Shown here in pieces: positions 8,524 through 18,016 of a stretch of DNA of 64,000 nt. How positions within the stretch are numbered: the first letter of the stretch is position 1; each line of letters begins with the position of its first letter. Both the position numbers and the translations under genes were made by a program. The notes under the pieces were generated by a model, which was not told where the DNA came from, made no database searches, and saw only the letters and a program-made list of their open reading frames with translations. This stretch comes from Hyphomicrobiales bacterium (GTDB taxonomy: Bacteria > Pseudomonadota > Alphaproteobacteria > Rhizobiales > Rhizobiaceae). The DNA lies in assembly GCA_900467185.1 (NCBI GenBank), contig UBPA01000003.1:682001-746000 (forward strand), written 5' to 3'.

Positions 8524-9303
8524 ATGGGCGGAACAGGTTCGGGACGATTGGCGGGCAAGATTGCCCTGATCAGCGGCGGCGCCGGCGGATGCGGCCTTGC
8601 AGCATCCGAGCTTTTTGCTCGGGAAGGCGCGAAGGTCGGCATCGTCGACCTGCCGTCGAGCCGCGGAGAAGAGGTTGCCGCGGGCATTCGAGCCGCGGGT
8701 GGCGAGGCGATCTTCGCCCCGGCCGACGTGTCCGTCTCCCGCGATGTCACCGGAGCCGTCAAGGCCGTGGAAGCCGCCTTCGGCGCCATCACCGTGCTCT
8801 TCAACCATGCCGGCATCCTGGCCGTCGGGCCGTTTCTCGAAACCGAAGACGACGAGTGGGACCGGCTGATGGCCGTCAACGTCCGCTCCATGTTCCTGAT
8901 GACCAAGGCGGTGCTGCCGGGCATGATCGCGGCCGGCGGCGGCAGCATCGTATCCACCTCCTCCATCTCGGCCGTGGCCGCAACGCCGATGGAAGTGCTT
9001 TACGACACGACCAAGGGCGCCTGCCACATGTTTGCGCGTGCCATCGCCGTGGAGTTCCGCGACCGCAATATCCGCTCCAACGCCGTCTGCCCCGGCTTCA
9101 TCGCCACCGACCACGGCAAGCGCGAACTGGTGGGCCTTGCCAAGTATGGCATCGACGTCTCGGATGCGGCCATTGCCGCCCAGCAGGGGCGCCTCTGCGA
9201 GCCGATCGAGGTGGCGCGCGCCGCCTTGTTTCTTGCCAGCGATGAGGCGAGCTTCATCAACGGCACGCATCTTTTCGTGGACAACTGTTTCACGGCAGTC
9301 TGA
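8524..9303 (+). CDS. Short-chain dehydrogenase/reductase (SDR family)
   Basis: Classical SDR of 259 residues. The nucleotide-binding turn is SGGAGGCG (about 18-25), the NAG element appears as NHAG, the catalytic serine lies in VSTSSIS and the Tyr/Lys pair is YDTTK. The substrate is not evident; relatives oxidise sugars, polyols or hydroxy acids. The gene is followed after 36 bases by a sugar-lactone-oxidase-like flavoprotein on the same strand, so the two may act on the same carbohydrate. The GGGAGA site upstream of the ATG is only moderately placed. Confidence 0.82.
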   Translation: MGGTGSGRLAGKIALISGGAGGCGLAASELFAREGAKVGIVDLPSSRGEEVAAGIRAAGGEAIFAPADVSVSRDVTGAVKAVEAAFGAITVLFNHAGILAVGPFLETEDDEWDRLMAVNVRSMFLMTKAVLPGMIAAGGGSIVSTSSISAVAATPMEVLYDTTKGACHMFARAIAVEFRDRNIRSNAVCPGFIATDHGKRELVGLAKYGIDVSDAAIAAQQGRLCEPIEVARAALFLASDEASFINGTHLFVDNCFTAV

Positions 9304-9339
9304 TCCGCGCTTTCTCATTGGTCACAGGAGGCAGGCAGC

Positions 9340-10575
9340 ATGATGGAAGCGGGCGGACACTGGCGCAACTGGGTGGGAAACCAGTCCTGTATCGTGCGGC
9401 ACCGGGGTGCACCGACCAGCGAGGACGCGCTGTCCGCCATGGTGCGCGAGGCGACCTCGAACGGGCTGGCGGTGCGGTGCGCCGGGTCCGGCCACTCGTT
9501 CACGCCGGTGGCGCTGACGAGCGGCCTGCATCTGACTCTCTCCTCGCTGCAGGGCATCACCCATATCGACCACGACCGCAAGCGCGTCTCGGCCCATGCC
9601 GGCACCACCATCAACCAGCTTGGCAAGGCGCTGAAGCAGGTAGGCTTGTCGACCAGCAATCAGGGCGATATCGACAGCCAGGCGCTGGCGGGCGCGCTGA
9701 CGACCGGCACGCACGGCACGGGCCTCTCGCTTGGCAATCTCGCCTCTCAGATCGTCGGACTGCGGCTGGTGCAGCCGGACGGCAGCATCCTTGCCATCGA
9801 CGACACGCAGCCCGACATGCTCGATGCCGCACGCGTCTCCATCGGCATGCTCGGCGTGATCTCGGAAATCACGCTGCAGGTGATGGACAGCTATAACCTG
9901 CATGAAAAACTCTGGCGCTGCACCTTCGAGGAGTGCATGGAGCGCCATGACGAACTGGCGGCCAACCACCGGCATTTCGGCTTCTTCTGGTGCCCGGTGC
10001 CGGAAAGCCGGCACTGCTATTGCCTGCCGGATACCGCGTCTGTCTCGACCACCGACAGCCTGTCGGATGTCTGCGAGATGAAGACCATCGACATCACCGA
10101 CCGGCCGCCGATGGAAAGCGCGTTCGAGAAGATCGCCTATTCCTCGGAAATTTATCCGATCGAATATGTGCCGAACTTTCACGAGCTCGAATATGCGGTG
10201 CCGCTGCGTTACGGCAAGCAGGCGTGCCGCGAGGTGCGCAAGCTGATGCTGGATAAGCATCCGACCTGTATCTATCCGATCGAGTACCGCTTCACCGCCG
10301 GCGATGGCGGCTGGATCAGCCCGTTCTACGAACAGGACTCCATCACGCTCTCCGTTTCGGGCCAGCCGGGGACGGATTACTGGAACTACCTGAAGGACGT
10401 CGATGATATCCTGCGCCAGTTCGGCTCGCGCCCGCACTGGGGCAAGCTGCATTTTCTGGGCAGCGAGGATGTGACGGCGCTCTATCCCCGTGCCGGGGAC
10501 TTCCGCGCCTTGCGGGAGAAACTCGATCCCGGTGGCGTGTTCCTGAACGACCACCTGCGACAGTTGTTCGGGTAG
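9340..10575 (+). CDS. FAD-binding oxidoreductase of the aldonolactone oxidase (ALO/GULO) family
   Basis: Flavoprotein of 411 residues with an N-terminal FAD-binding PCMH domain (GSGHSFTPVALTSG, where the histidine is the position used for covalent FAD in this family; then NQGDIDSQALAGALTTGTHG) and a C-terminal ALO domain with the diagnostic HWGK motif (PHWGKLHFLG). Family members oxidise L-gulono-, D-arabinono- or related 1,4-lactones. The substrate here is not known. AGGAGG lies nine bases before the ATG. It is probably co-transcribed with the SDR gene upstream and ends in a large hairpin shared with grpE. Confidence 0.83.
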   Translation: MMEAGGHWRNWVGNQSCIVRHRGAPTSEDALSAMVREATSNGLAVRCAGSGHSFTPVALTSGLHLTLSSLQGITHIDHDRKRVSAHAGTTINQLGKALKQVGLSTSNQGDIDSQALAGALTTGTHGTGLSLGNLASQIVGLRLVQPDGSILAIDDTQPDMLDAARVSIGMLGVISEITLQVMDSYNLHEKLWRCTFEECMERHDELAANHRHFGFFWCPVPESRHCYCLPDTASVSTTDSLSDVCEMKTIDITDRPPMESAFEKIAYSSEIYPIEYVPNFHELEYAVPLRYGKQACREVRKLMLDKHPTCIYPIEYRFTAGDGGWISPFYEQDSITLSVSGQPGTDYWNYLKDVDDILRQFGSRPHWGKLHFLGSEDVTALYPRAGDFRALREKLDPGGVFLNDHLRQLFG

Positions 10576-10602
10576 GCCAGAGAGCAGCCGCGTGGGCAGA
10601 CA

Positions 10603-10638
10603 GGATGCCGGAGAGGGTTTCCGCCCTCCCCGGCATCC
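10603..10638. terminator. Hairpin between the convergent lactone oxidase and grpE genes
   Basis: GGATGCCGG pairs with CCGGCATCC, and inside it GAGGG pairs with CCCTC around a six-base loop. The stem is about 14 bp with one mismatch. No T-run follows on either strand, so it may be a terminator of lower efficiency or an RNA 3-prime-end stabiliser. Confidence 0.6.
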
Positions 10639-10646
10639 CTCGATGA

Positions 10647-11282
10647 TCAGTTGGCCGAGGCTTCGCCTGCGGCTGCAGCGACCTTGGGTCCGCCCTTGGC
10701 GACGCCGACCATGGCAGGACGCAGTACGCGCTCGCCGATCGTGAAGCCGGCCTGGACGACCTGGACGACCGTGTTGTGCGGCACGTCGGGGTTCGGGATT
10801 TCGAACATGGCCTGATGGAAGTTCGGGTCGAACTTCTGGCCTTCCGGCTCCAGCTTGCGAACGCCGTGGCGCTCCAGAGCCGAGAGCATGGACCGCTCGG
10901 TCAGCTCGACACCTTCGATCAGGGTGCTGAGACCCGCATCGGCACCGGCCCGAACGTCGGCAGGAATGGCATCCAGCGCACGGCGAAGATTGTCCGAGAC
11001 GGCCAGCATGTCGCGGGCAAAGCCAGCGACGGAGTAGGACTTGGCGTCCTTGACCTCGCGCTCCGTACGACGGCGCAGATTGTCCATGTCTGCGGCCAGC
11101 CGCATGTAACGGTCACGGAAATCGGCCGCTTCCGCCCGTGCAGCTTCCAGCGCCTCGGATTCGGCCTGCGCCGCCTCATCGGCATCTTCAAACATGTCTT
11201 GCACATCTGCCTCGGCCGGCGTGACGATGTCTTCCGCCGGCTTGCTGGCTTCGGCACCGTGTTTGTTCGTTTCGTCGGTCAT
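10647..11282 (-). CDS. grpE: Nucleotide exchange factor GrpE
   Basis: DnaK co-chaperone of 211 residues. A poorly conserved acidic N terminus is followed by the long dimerising helix ([21 protein letters not shown]) and the beta domain ending in [21 protein letters not shown], which contacts DnaK. The ATG at 11282 has GGAGA six bases upstream; the frame is open further up but lacks support. It follows hrcA on the same strand after 117 bases, the usual rhizobial arrangement. dnaK and dnaJ are not in the window. Confidence 0.96.
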   Translation of the reverse strand: MTDETNKHGAEASKPAEDIVTPAEADVQDMFEDADEAAQAESEALEAARAEAADFRDRYMRLAADMDNLRRRTEREVKDAKSYSVAGFARDMLAVSDNLRRALDAIPADVRAGADAGLSTLIEGVELTERSMLSALERHGVRKLEPEGQKFDPNFHQAMFEIPNPDVPHNTVVQVVQAGFTIGERVLRPAMVGVAKGGPKVAAAAGEASAN

Positions 11283-11399
11283 GACGTCTCCGCATTCAGG
11301 ATCGTTTCGGGAATTTGATGCCGATATCGAGGTTCGGGCGCCAAAAATCAAGGGTCGTCGCGCCCGATCGCTCGCCGCCCCGGACATCGACGGGGCAGC

Positions 11400-12509
11400 T
11401 CATCGTGAAAGGCGCGACATGAGCTGTGCCGTATAGTCCACCATCGGCACGATCCGCGCGTAATTCAGCCGCGTCGGGCCGATGACGCCGACCGCACCGA
11501 TGATCCGGTCGTCGCCATCCTTGTAAGGCGCGACGATCAGGGACGAGCCGGAGAGCGAAAAGAGCTTGTTCTCGGACCCGATGAAAATCCGCACGCCCGG
11601 CCCCGTCTCCGCGAGACTGAGAAGCTCGATCATGCTGTCCTTTTTCTCAAGATCGTCGAACAGCATGCGCAGCCGATCGATATCCTCCGCACCGGCGAGG
11701 CCTTCGAGAAGATTGGCACGCCCGCGGACGATCAGCTGCGTGGGGTTCTTGTCGTCTGCATCGCCGCCGGACCAGCTGGCAAGGCCGCGCTCGACCAGAT
11801 CCTGCGACAGCACATCGAGTTCGGTGCGGACCGTCTCCTTGACCTTCTGCAGCTGCCCGCGCACCTCGGCAAGCGTCTGGCCGGCCAGATGCGCATTCAG
11901 AAAATTCGCCGCTTCCGTCAACTGCGAACTCGTGACGCCGGCGGGAAGCTCGATGATGCGGTTTTCCACCTGATCGTGCTCGCCGACCAGCACCGCCAGC
12001 GCCTTGGTGGGGGCAAGGCGCATGAACTCGACATGCTTGAGCACCGGATCGTTCTTCGCCGTGATGACGAGGCCGGCGCCGCGCGACATGCCGGACAGGA
12101 CCTGGCTGGCGACATTGAACAGCTGTTCCACGGGCTGGTCGCGGTCGCTGCGCCGCACCTGCCGGTCGATCGAGGCGCGGTCTTCGGCCGAGAGATTGCC
12201 GACCTGCATGAAGGCGTCCACGAAGAAACGCAGCCCGATCTGCGTCGGCAGGCGCCCGGCGCTGACATGCGGCGAATAGATGAGGCCGAGATCCTCCAGA
12301 TCGCTCATGACGTTGCGCACCGAGGCCGGCGAAAGCGACATCGGCAGGAGCCGCGACAGGCTGCGGGAGCCCAGCGGCTCGCCACTGTCCAGATAGCTTT
12401 CGACGATGCGGCGGAAAACCTCGCCGGAGCGCTCGTCGAGGGCCGAGAGCCTCTCGCGCATTGCCGATGTCAGCGCCGCCGTTTCGGCGGATCGTTCCTT
12501 TTGTGCCAT
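11400..12509 (-). CDS. hrcA: Heat-inducible transcription repressor HrcA
   Basis: Repressor of 369 residues that binds CIRCE operators of groES-groEL. The N-terminal winged helix ([36 protein letters not shown]) is followed by a GAF-like dimerisation domain and a C-terminal segment [20 protein letters not shown], all typical. The reading frame stays open far upstream, antisense to rph, but the ATG at 12509 matches the family N terminus. It is divergent from rph across 156 bases. I found no CIRCE inverted repeat in the window, so the targets are elsewhere. Confidence 0.95.
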   Translation of the reverse strand: MAQKERSAETAALTSAMRERLSALDERSGEVFRRIVESYLDSGEPLGSRSLSRLLPMSLSPASVRNVMSDLEDLGLIYSPHVSAGRLPTQIGLRFFVDAFMQVGNLSAEDRASIDRQVRRSDRDQPVEQLFNVASQVLSGMSRGAGLVITAKNDPVLKHVEFMRLAPTKALAVLVGEHDQVENRIIELPAGVTSSQLTEAANFLNAHLAGQTLAEVRGQLQKVKETVRTELDVLSQDLVERGLASWSGGDADDKNPTQLIVRGRANLLEGLAGAEDIDRLRMLFDDLEKKDSMIELLSLAETGPGVRIFIGSENKLFSLSGSSLIVAPYKDGDDRIIGAVGVIGPTRLNYARIVPMVDYTAQLMSRLSR

Positions 12510-12665
12510 GGCTGAAATATAGTGAGAGGGCGTCGGATCGACAAAGGGAAAATTGGCGTTCGGGGCCCGGTACGCGACTTTGACCGCGGTATTTCGCTGC
12601 TCGCATTTCCTTTGCGCGGCAACATAGGCTAGAAGGCACGCAAGCTTAAGACCAAGGAGTCCACG

Positions 12666-13382
12666 ATGCGGCCGTCCGGCAGAAAAACAGATCAGATGCG
12701 CAAGGTTACCTTCGAGCGCAATGTCTCCAAGCATGCCGAAGGCTCCTGCCTGGTCAAGTTTGGCGATACGCATGTGCTCTGCACGGCGAGCCTCGAGGAA
12801 AAGACGCCGCCATGGCTGCGCAACAGCGGCAAGGGCTGGGTGACCGCGGAGTACGGCATGTTGCCGCGCGCGACCGGCGACCGCATGAAGCGCGAGGCCG
12901 CAACCGGCAAGCAGAGCGGCCGCACGCAGGAAATCCAGCGCCTTATCGGCCGCTCGCTGCGCTCGGTTGTCGACCTGCAGGCGCTGGGCGAACGCCAGAT
13001 CTCGCTGGACTGCGACGTGATCCAGGCCGATGGCGGCACCCGCACGGCGTCGATCACCGGCGCATGGATCGCGCTGCACGACTGCCTGAAGTGGATGGAA
13101 GCGCGCAACATGACGAAGGTCGATCGCGTTTTGAAGGATCATGTCGCGGCGATTTCCTGCGGTATCTTCGCCGATCAGGCCGTGATCGATCTCGATTATC
13201 TTGAGGACAGCGCCGCGGAGACGGATGCGAACTTCGTCATGACCGGGTCCGGCGGCATCGTGGAAATCCAGGGTACGGCCGAAGGCAAGCCCTTCTCCGA
13301 AGCCGAATTCGCAAGCCTCATGGGGCTGGCGAAGAACGGCATCTCGGAACTGGTCACCCTGCAGAAGCAGACGATCGCGTAA
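12666..13382 (+). CDS. rph: Ribonuclease PH
   Basis: Phosphorolytic 3 prime-5 prime exoribonuclease of 238 residues that trims tRNA precursors. The full-length family pattern is present: MRPSGRK at the start, [20 protein letters not shown], the phosphate-binding region around [16 protein letters not shown], the aspartates in [14 protein letters not shown], and the C-terminal [22 protein letters not shown] precedes the ATG. It is divergent from hrcA, as in many alphaproteobacteria. Confidence 0.96.
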   Translation: MRPSGRKTDQMRKVTFERNVSKHAEGSCLVKFGDTHVLCTASLEEKTPPWLRNSGKGWVTAEYGMLPRATGDRMKREAATGKQSGRTQEIQRLIGRSLRSVVDLQALGERQISLDCDVIQADGGTRTASITGAWIALHDCLKWMEARNMTKVDRVLKDHVAAISCGIFADQAVIDLDYLEDSAAETDANFVMTGSGGIVEIQGTAEGKPFSEAEFASLMGLAKNGISELVTLQKQTIA

Positions 13383-13397
13383 CGACGGAGGCAGGCG

Positions 13398-13823
13398 GTG
13401 GCGGGACGGACGCAGGCTCTCGAAGGCATTCTGGAAACGGCGCTCTATGCCGCGGATCTGGATGCGGCCGACCGCTTCTATGGCGACGTGCTCGGATTGG
13501 AGCGTATCGCCCGCGTCGATGGCCGCCACGTGTTCTTTCGTTGCGGACAGAGCGTGCTTCTGATCTTCAACCCGGCCGAGACCCTGAAGCCCGCCGGAGG
13601 CGATGCCTTGCCTGTCCCGACGCACGGGACGACCGGCCCCGGCCATGCCTGCTTCCGCGTGTCGCGCGACCATCTGAATGCCCTGCGGGAGAGACTTGCG
13701 GCGGACGGCGTGATCATCGAAAGTGACATCACCTGGCCGACGGGTGCGCGATCCTTCTATTTTCGCGACCCGGCCGGCAACAGCCTGGAATGCGCCGAAC
13801 CGGGCCTCTGGTCCATCGCCTGA
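13398..13823 (+). CDS. VOC-family (glyoxalase/bleomycin resistance-like) protein
   Basis: A 141-residue vicinal-oxygen-chelate domain protein: [22 protein letters not shown] at the start of the first beta-alpha repeat, [12 protein letters not shown] in the second, and [14 protein letters not shown] at the end, where the glutamate is a usual metal ligand. It could be a glyoxalase, dioxygenase or resistance protein; the sequence alone does not decide. The GTG start has GGAGG at a good distance, 15 bases after the rph stop, which suggests co-transcription with rph. Confidence 0.8.
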   Translation: MAGRTQALEGILETALYAADLDAADRFYGDVLGLERIARVDGRHVFFRCGQSVLLIFNPAETLKPAGGDALPVPTHGTTGPGHACFRVSRDHLNALRERLAADGVIIESDITWPTGARSFYFRDPAGNSLECAEPGLWSIA

Positions 13824-13943
13824 ACCGTCTTCTGCCTGCCGTGCGTCGCCCGATCGCCTTTACCCGGATCGGACGACCCATTTTCACCGACCCCTGTTTC
13901 CGCGGCGTTTCGACGTCCTCCGGTTCACCCTTCGAGACCCACC

Positions 13944-14591
13944 ATGACACGCACGCTTGACGACAAGACCCTGATCGTCGCCAGCCACAATGCCGGCAAG
14001 ATCCGCGAAATCCGCGACCTGATCGGCCCGCTCGGCTTCTCCGCCAAATCCGCCGCCGACCTCAACTTCATCGAGCCCGACGAGACCGGCACGACGTTCG
14101 AGGAGAACGCGACCATCAAGGCGCTCGCCTCCGCACAGGCCTCCGGCCTGCCGGCCCTCTCCGACGACTCCGGTCTGGTCGTGGATGCTCTGAACGGCGA
14201 TCCGGGCGTCTACACGGCGAACTGGGCGGAGACAGCCGACGGGACGCGCGACTTCGCCATGGCCATGCACAAGGTCGAAGTGGCCCTGCAGGCGGCGGGC
14301 GCGACGACGCCGGCGTCACGCTCCGCCCGCTTCGTCTCCGTGCTCTGCCTTGCCTGGCCGGACGGGCATGTGGAGCTATTTCGCGGCGAGGTGGAGGGCA
14401 CCGTGGTGTGGCCGCCGCGCGGCACCCAAGGCTTCGGCTACGATCCGATCTTCCAGCCGGAGGGCCATGAGCGCACCTTCGGCGAGATGAGCGCGGAGGA
14501 GAAGCATGGCTGGAAGCCGGGCGACGCCAACGCCCTTTCCCATCGCGCCCGCGCCTTCAAGGTGTTTGCCGAGAGCTGCCTCGGCGCCTGA
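13944..14591 (+). CDS. rdgB: RdgB/HAM1 family dITP/XTP pyrophosphatase
   Basis: House-cleaning nucleotidase of 215 residues that removes dITP, ITP and XTP from the pool. Motifs: [10 protein letters not shown] near the N terminus (substrate and Mg binding), [11 protein letters not shown], the catalytic [10 protein letters not shown], and [11 protein letters not shown] near the C terminus. It precedes hemW by five bases, and the trio rph-rdgB-hemW is conserved in alphaproteobacteria, here with a VOC gene inserted. Confidence 0.95.
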   Translation: MTRTLDDKTLIVASHNAGKIREIRDLIGPLGFSAKSAADLNFIEPDETGTTFEENATIKALASAQASGLPALSDDSGLVVDALNGDPGVYTANWAETADGTRDFAMAMHKVEVALQAAGATTPASRSARFVSVLCLAWPDGHVELFRGEVEGTVVWPPRGTQGFGYDPIFQPEGHERTFGEMSAEEKHGWKPGDANALSHRARAFKVFAESCLGA

Positions 14592-14596
14592 CGGAT

Positions 14597-15772
14597 ATGG
14601 CTGACTTTTCCTTCATCGGCGACAAGACGGACCCTGGTTTCGGGGTCTATGTCCATTGGCCGTTCTGCGCGGCCAAGTGCCCCTATTGCGATTTCAACAG
14701 CCATGTGCGCCACCAGGGCGTCGATCAGGCACGCTATGTCTCCGCCTTCCTGAAGGAGATGGAGGAGGCGCGACGGCTGTCGGGCCCACGCACCGTAACG
14801 AGCATCTTCCTCGGGGGCGGCACGCCTTCGCTGATGGACCCAGCGACGGTGGACGCCATCATGAACGGCATCGCCCGTTTCTGGCACGTGCCGGACGGCA
14901 TCGAGATCACGCTGGAGGCCAACCCGTCGAGCGTGGAGGCGACGCGGTTTCGTGGCTACCGTGCCGCCGGCGTCAACCGTGTGTCCCTCGGCGTGCAGGC
15001 GCTGAACGATCGCGACCTCAAGTTCCTTGGGCGGCTTCACAACGTGGAGGATGCGCTGAAGGCGATCGGGCTTGCGCGCGATATCTTTCCGCGCATGTCC
15101 TTCGACCTGATCTATGCCCGGCCGAAGCAGACCGTCGAGGAATGGGAAGCGGAGCTGAAGCAGGCGGTTTCCTATGCCGTCGATCATCTGTCGCTCTATC
15201 AGCTGACCATCGAGGAGGGCACGCCGTTCTATGGTCTCCACAAGGCGGGCAAGCTCGTCGTGCCGGATGGCGACCAGTCGGCGCTTCTCTATGAGGCGAC
15301 CCAGGATATTACGGCATCGATCGGCATGCCGGCCTACGAGGTTTCCAACCATGCGGTACCCGGGGCGGAGAGCCGGCATAACCTGACCTATTGGCGCTAT
15401 GGCGACTATGCCGGCATCGGCCCCGGCGCCCACGGCCGTCTGACGATCGGCCGGGAGAAGCTGGCGACGGCGACCGAGCGCAAGCCGGAGACATGGCTCG
15501 ACCTCGTCGAGGCCAATGGTCACGGGATGATTGATCAGGAAGTGCTCGGCTATGACGAGCAATCCGACGAACTGCTGCTGATGGGCCTGCGCCTCAAGGA
15601 AGGCATCGACCTCGTGCGCTGGGAAGCGCTCTCCGGTCGCGCGCCCGATCCGGAAAAGGAACGTTTCCTGATCGAACACGGCTTCATCGAGCGGATCGGC
15701 AATTCCCGCCTGCGCTGTACCCCGTCCGGCATGCTGATCCTCGACGCCGTCGTTGCGGATCTCGCCTGCTGA
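14597..15772 (+). CDS. hemW: Radical SAM heme chaperone HemW
   Basis: HemN-like radical SAM protein of 391 residues. The 4Fe-4S cluster cysteines are C24, C28 and C31 in WPFCAAKCPYCDF; the SAM-binding GGGTPSL motif and the HemW-type pattern SLGVQALNDRDLKFLGRLH follow. The HemN-specific CxxxCxxC plus extra cysteine is lacking, consistent with HemW, a heme-binding chaperone, rather than coproporphyrinogen dehydrogenase. It starts five bases after rdgB, so both are likely one transcript. A nested inverted repeat follows the stop codon. Confidence 0.92.
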   Translation: MADFSFIGDKTDPGFGVYVHWPFCAAKCPYCDFNSHVRHQGVDQARYVSAFLKEMEEARRLSGPRTVTSIFLGGGTPSLMDPATVDAIMNGIARFWHVPDGIEITLEANPSSVEATRFRGYRAAGVNRVSLGVQALNDRDLKFLGRLHNVEDALKAIGLARDIFPRMSFDLIYARPKQTVEEWEAELKQAVSYAVDHLSLYQLTIEEGTPFYGLHKAGKLVVPDGDQSALLYEATQDITASIGMPAYEVSNHAVPGAESRHNLTYWRYGDYAGIGPGAHGRLTIGREKLATATERKPETWLDLVEANGHGMIDQEVLGYDEQSDELLLMGLRLKEGIDLVRWEALSGRAPDPEKERFLIEHGFIERIGNSRLRCTPSGMLILDAVVADLAC

Positions 15773-15788
15773 AGACGTCCGAAGAGAC

Positions 15789-15858
15789 GTGACCGGCCCC
15801 AAAATCTGTCAGGGATAACCGTATCCGCTTATCCCTGACAAAATCCGAGGCCGGTCAC
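15789..15858. terminator. Nested double inverted repeat between convergent hemW and the M29 peptidase gene
   Basis: Outer arms GTGACCGGCC (15789-15798) and GGCCGGTCAC (15849-15858) enclose perfect inner arms TGTCAGGGATAA (15807-15818) and TTATCCCTGACA (15829-15840) with a ten-base loop. On the minus strand the inner stem is followed by GATTTT, so it fits a terminator of the peptidase gene; it may act in both directions. Confidence 0.75.
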
Positions 15859-15866
15859 GAGGCAGA

Positions 15867-17120
15867 TCAGGCCCACTCGCCGCCGCGCATCACGGGCACC
15901 GCCGTGCCATCCTCCCGGACGCCGTCGATATCGACCTTGTCGGAACCGATCATCCAGTCGATGTGGATCAGGCTGGAATTGCCGCCCTGTGCGGTGATCT
16001 GCGCCTGACTGAGCGAGGCGCCGTCGATGAAGCACTTCGAGTAGCACTGGCCGAGCGCGATGTGGCACGAGGCGTTCTCGTCGAAGAGCGTGTTGTAGAA
16101 CAGGATGCCGCTGGCCGAAATTGGCGAGGAATGCGGCACAAGGGCCACCTCACCCAGACGCCGGGCGCCGTCGTCCGTGTCCAGCACCTTGTTGAGAACC
16201 GACTCGCCCTTCGACGCCTTCGCCTCGACGATCCGCCCGCCTTCGAAACGAACCTGGATATCGTCGATCAGCGTCCCCTGATGCGACAGCGGCTTGGTGC
16301 TGGAGACATGGCCTTCGACACGCAAGGCATGTGGCGTGGTGAAGACCTCTTCCGTCGGTATATTGGGATTGCAGGTGATGCCGTTCTTGGCGGTGGACGC
16401 GCCGCCATGCCACTCGTGGCCATCCGCGAGACCAACGGTCAGATCGGTTCCGGGGCCTGTGAAATGGAGCGCCGAAAAGCGTTCGCCGTTCAGCCAGGTC
16501 GAGCGCTTGCGCAGGTTGGCGTTGTGCTCCTTCCAGGCTGCGACCGGATCCTCGACATCGACGCGGGAGGCCGCGAAGATGGCGTTGGCCAGTTTCTCCA
16601 CGGCCACGTTCTCGGGATCGTTCGGAAACATCTGCCGCGCCCATGACGGATTGGGGTAGGAGACGATGTTCCAGTTGATATCGAAGTTCGAGATCTTCTC
16701 CAGTGCCGGCTTGTAGGCGATGGACATGGCCTTGTTGGCGCGCGCGACCTTCGACGGGTCCTGTGCTGCCAACATCATGGGATTGTCGCCGGAGATCGCC
16801 AGACGGGCCGCATTGCCTGCATAGGCCTTGGCCATGCCCTCATAGAGCCAGTCGCTGGCGCGGTCGAAACTTTCGTCCGGCGCATGCTCGTAGCGCGCGA
16901 GCGTGCTCTCTTCATCGGAATAGAACGTCGTGACCAGACCAGCACCGGCGAGATACGCATGCTTGGTGATCAACCGGACCAGCGGCAAGGCGGCGATGGG
17001 CGCCGTGATCACCAGATCCTGGCCTCGTTCCAGACCGAGGCCGATCTTGACGGCCACTTCGGCCAGTTTCTCGAGTTTCTTCTGGTCGATCGGCTGGGTG
17101 TCTGTCGCAGGTGCTGACAT
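15867..17120 (-). CDS. Aminopeptidase of the M29 family (AmpS/PepS-like)
   Basis: Metallo-aminopeptidase of 417 residues from the ATG at 17120; an in-frame ATG nine bases upstream is possible. M29 traits seen: the phosphate- or substrate-side segment GMAKAYAGNAARLAISGDNP, the metal-ligand region ending in NGITCNPNIPTEEVFTTPH, then LRVEGHVSSTKPLSHQGTLI, and the C-terminal SSLIHIDWMIGSDKVDID with His and Asp ligands. These enzymes release N-terminal residues from peptides in the cytoplasm. It is convergent with hemW and precedes the capsule locus on the same strand; no functional link is evident. Confidence 0.9.
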   Translation of the reverse strand: MSAPATDTQPIDQKKLEKLAEVAVKIGLGLERGQDLVITAPIAALPLVRLITKHAYLAGAGLVTTFYSDEESTLARYEHAPDESFDRASDWLYEGMAKAYAGNAARLAISGDNPMMLAAQDPSKVARANKAMSIAYKPALEKISNFDINWNIVSYPNPSWARQMFPNDPENVAVEKLANAIFAASRVDVEDPVAAWKEHNANLRKRSTWLNGERFSALHFTGPGTDLTVGLADGHEWHGGASTAKNGITCNPNIPTEEVFTTPHALRVEGHVSSTKPLSHQGTLIDDIQVRFEGGRIVEAKASKGESVLNKVLDTDDGARRLGEVALVPHSSPISASGILFYNTLFDENASCHIALGQCYSKCFIDGASLSQAQITAQGGNSSLIHIDWMIGSDKVDIDGVREDGTAVPVMRGGEWA

Positions 17121-17197
17121 GTCGAACATCTTTCACTGGGAAACGAGGTTCGACGTTAGGACATGAGAGCCGCCATTTGAAGAGGGATATGGCGGGA

Positions 17198-17992
17198 TCA
17201 GTGACCGGCGCGGTGGTTGCGAAGGACCCGCTCCAGAGCCAGACCGAGGATCAGCACGGCTGCCGTCCAGCAACCGATATAGGTCACGGACAGAAGATGG
17301 GTCGGATAGGTCGGATAGAAGCCGGTGCGAAACAGCGACACGAAGTGCATCATCGGATTATAGGCGACGATATTGCGCAACTCGGGCGGCATGTATTCGG
17401 GGATGAAGAACACGGCGCTCAGGAAAATCTGAACACGCGAAAAGAAGCCCCAAAACAGTTTCCAGGGATGAAACAGGAACGTGATGAAGGAATTTATCAG
17501 GCCGATCCCGAAGGAGAAAACCGTCAGCATCAAAATCGAGACGATGATGGGTGTGAAATCGTAAGGAATTGCGAAGCGAGAGAGCCCGAGTGCATAAATC
17601 ATCACGAAACCCAATCCGAACATCATCGTGAAGGACAGAAACTCCACGAAACTCCGGGCAAGCGAGTAATCCAGTGCCTCGATATACGGAATACTGGTGA
17701 CCGACTTGGCAGCCTCCAGCGCCGTCGCCGTCTTCACGCTGATCGTCCGGAAAAACAGAACGGGCAGAATGCCGGTGCTGATGAAGAGGAGCAGGCTGTC
17801 TCCGATCAGGAGATGCCGGTGCATGAACGTGAAGATCGCCCAATGGATGATGATGAAAACGATCGCTTCCAGCAGATCGAAGAGCTGGCCGAACGCGTGC
17901 TTGCTGTTGCGCAGACGAACTTCGCGGATCGTCAGTGCGCTCACGATCCGCAGCTGCCGCGAGATCCCGACAGGAATGGCACCCATGCTCAT
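17198..17992 (-). CDS. KpsM-like capsular polysaccharide ABC transporter permease
   Basis: ABC-2 type membrane protein of 264 residues with about six transmembrane helices (for example AIVFIIIHWAIFTF, FLSFTMMFGLGFVMIYAL, IIVSILMLTVFSFGIGLI) and the C-terminal pattern FFIPEYMPPELRNIVAYNP of capsule and O-antigen exporters. It would form the channel for a lipid-linked polysaccharide with a KpsT-type ATPase. The ATG at 17992 has GGAGAG six bases upstream; an in-frame TTG at 17998 is less likely. It follows the kpsE-like gene by 24 bases. Its ATPase partner is encoded on the other strand at 24329. Confidence 0.88.
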   Translation of the reverse strand: MSMGAIPVGISRQLRIVSALTIREVRLRNSKHAFGQLFDLLEAIVFIIIHWAIFTFMHRHLLIGDSLLLFISTGILPVLFFRTISVKTATALEAAKSVTSIPYIEALDYSLARSFVEFLSFTMMFGLGFVMIYALGLSRFAIPYDFTPIIVSILMLTVFSFGIGLINSFITFLFHPWKLFWGFFSRVQIFLSAVFFIPEYMPPELRNIVAYNPMMHFVSLFRTGFYPTYPTHLLSVTYIGCWTAAVLILGLALERVLRNHRAGH

Positions 17993-18016
17993 TGGCAACT
18001 CTCCGGTCGCGCCAGA

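Noticed and set aside
12510-12665. CIRCE operator in the hrcA-rph region
   Set aside because: I found no TTAGCACTC-N9-GAGTGCTAA-like repeat here.
12510-13673. Minus-strand open frame continuing upstream of hrcA for more than a kilobase
   Set aside because: It is antisense to rph and its neighbour, shows no family pattern beyond hrcA, and is explained by GC-rich third positions of the opposite strand.
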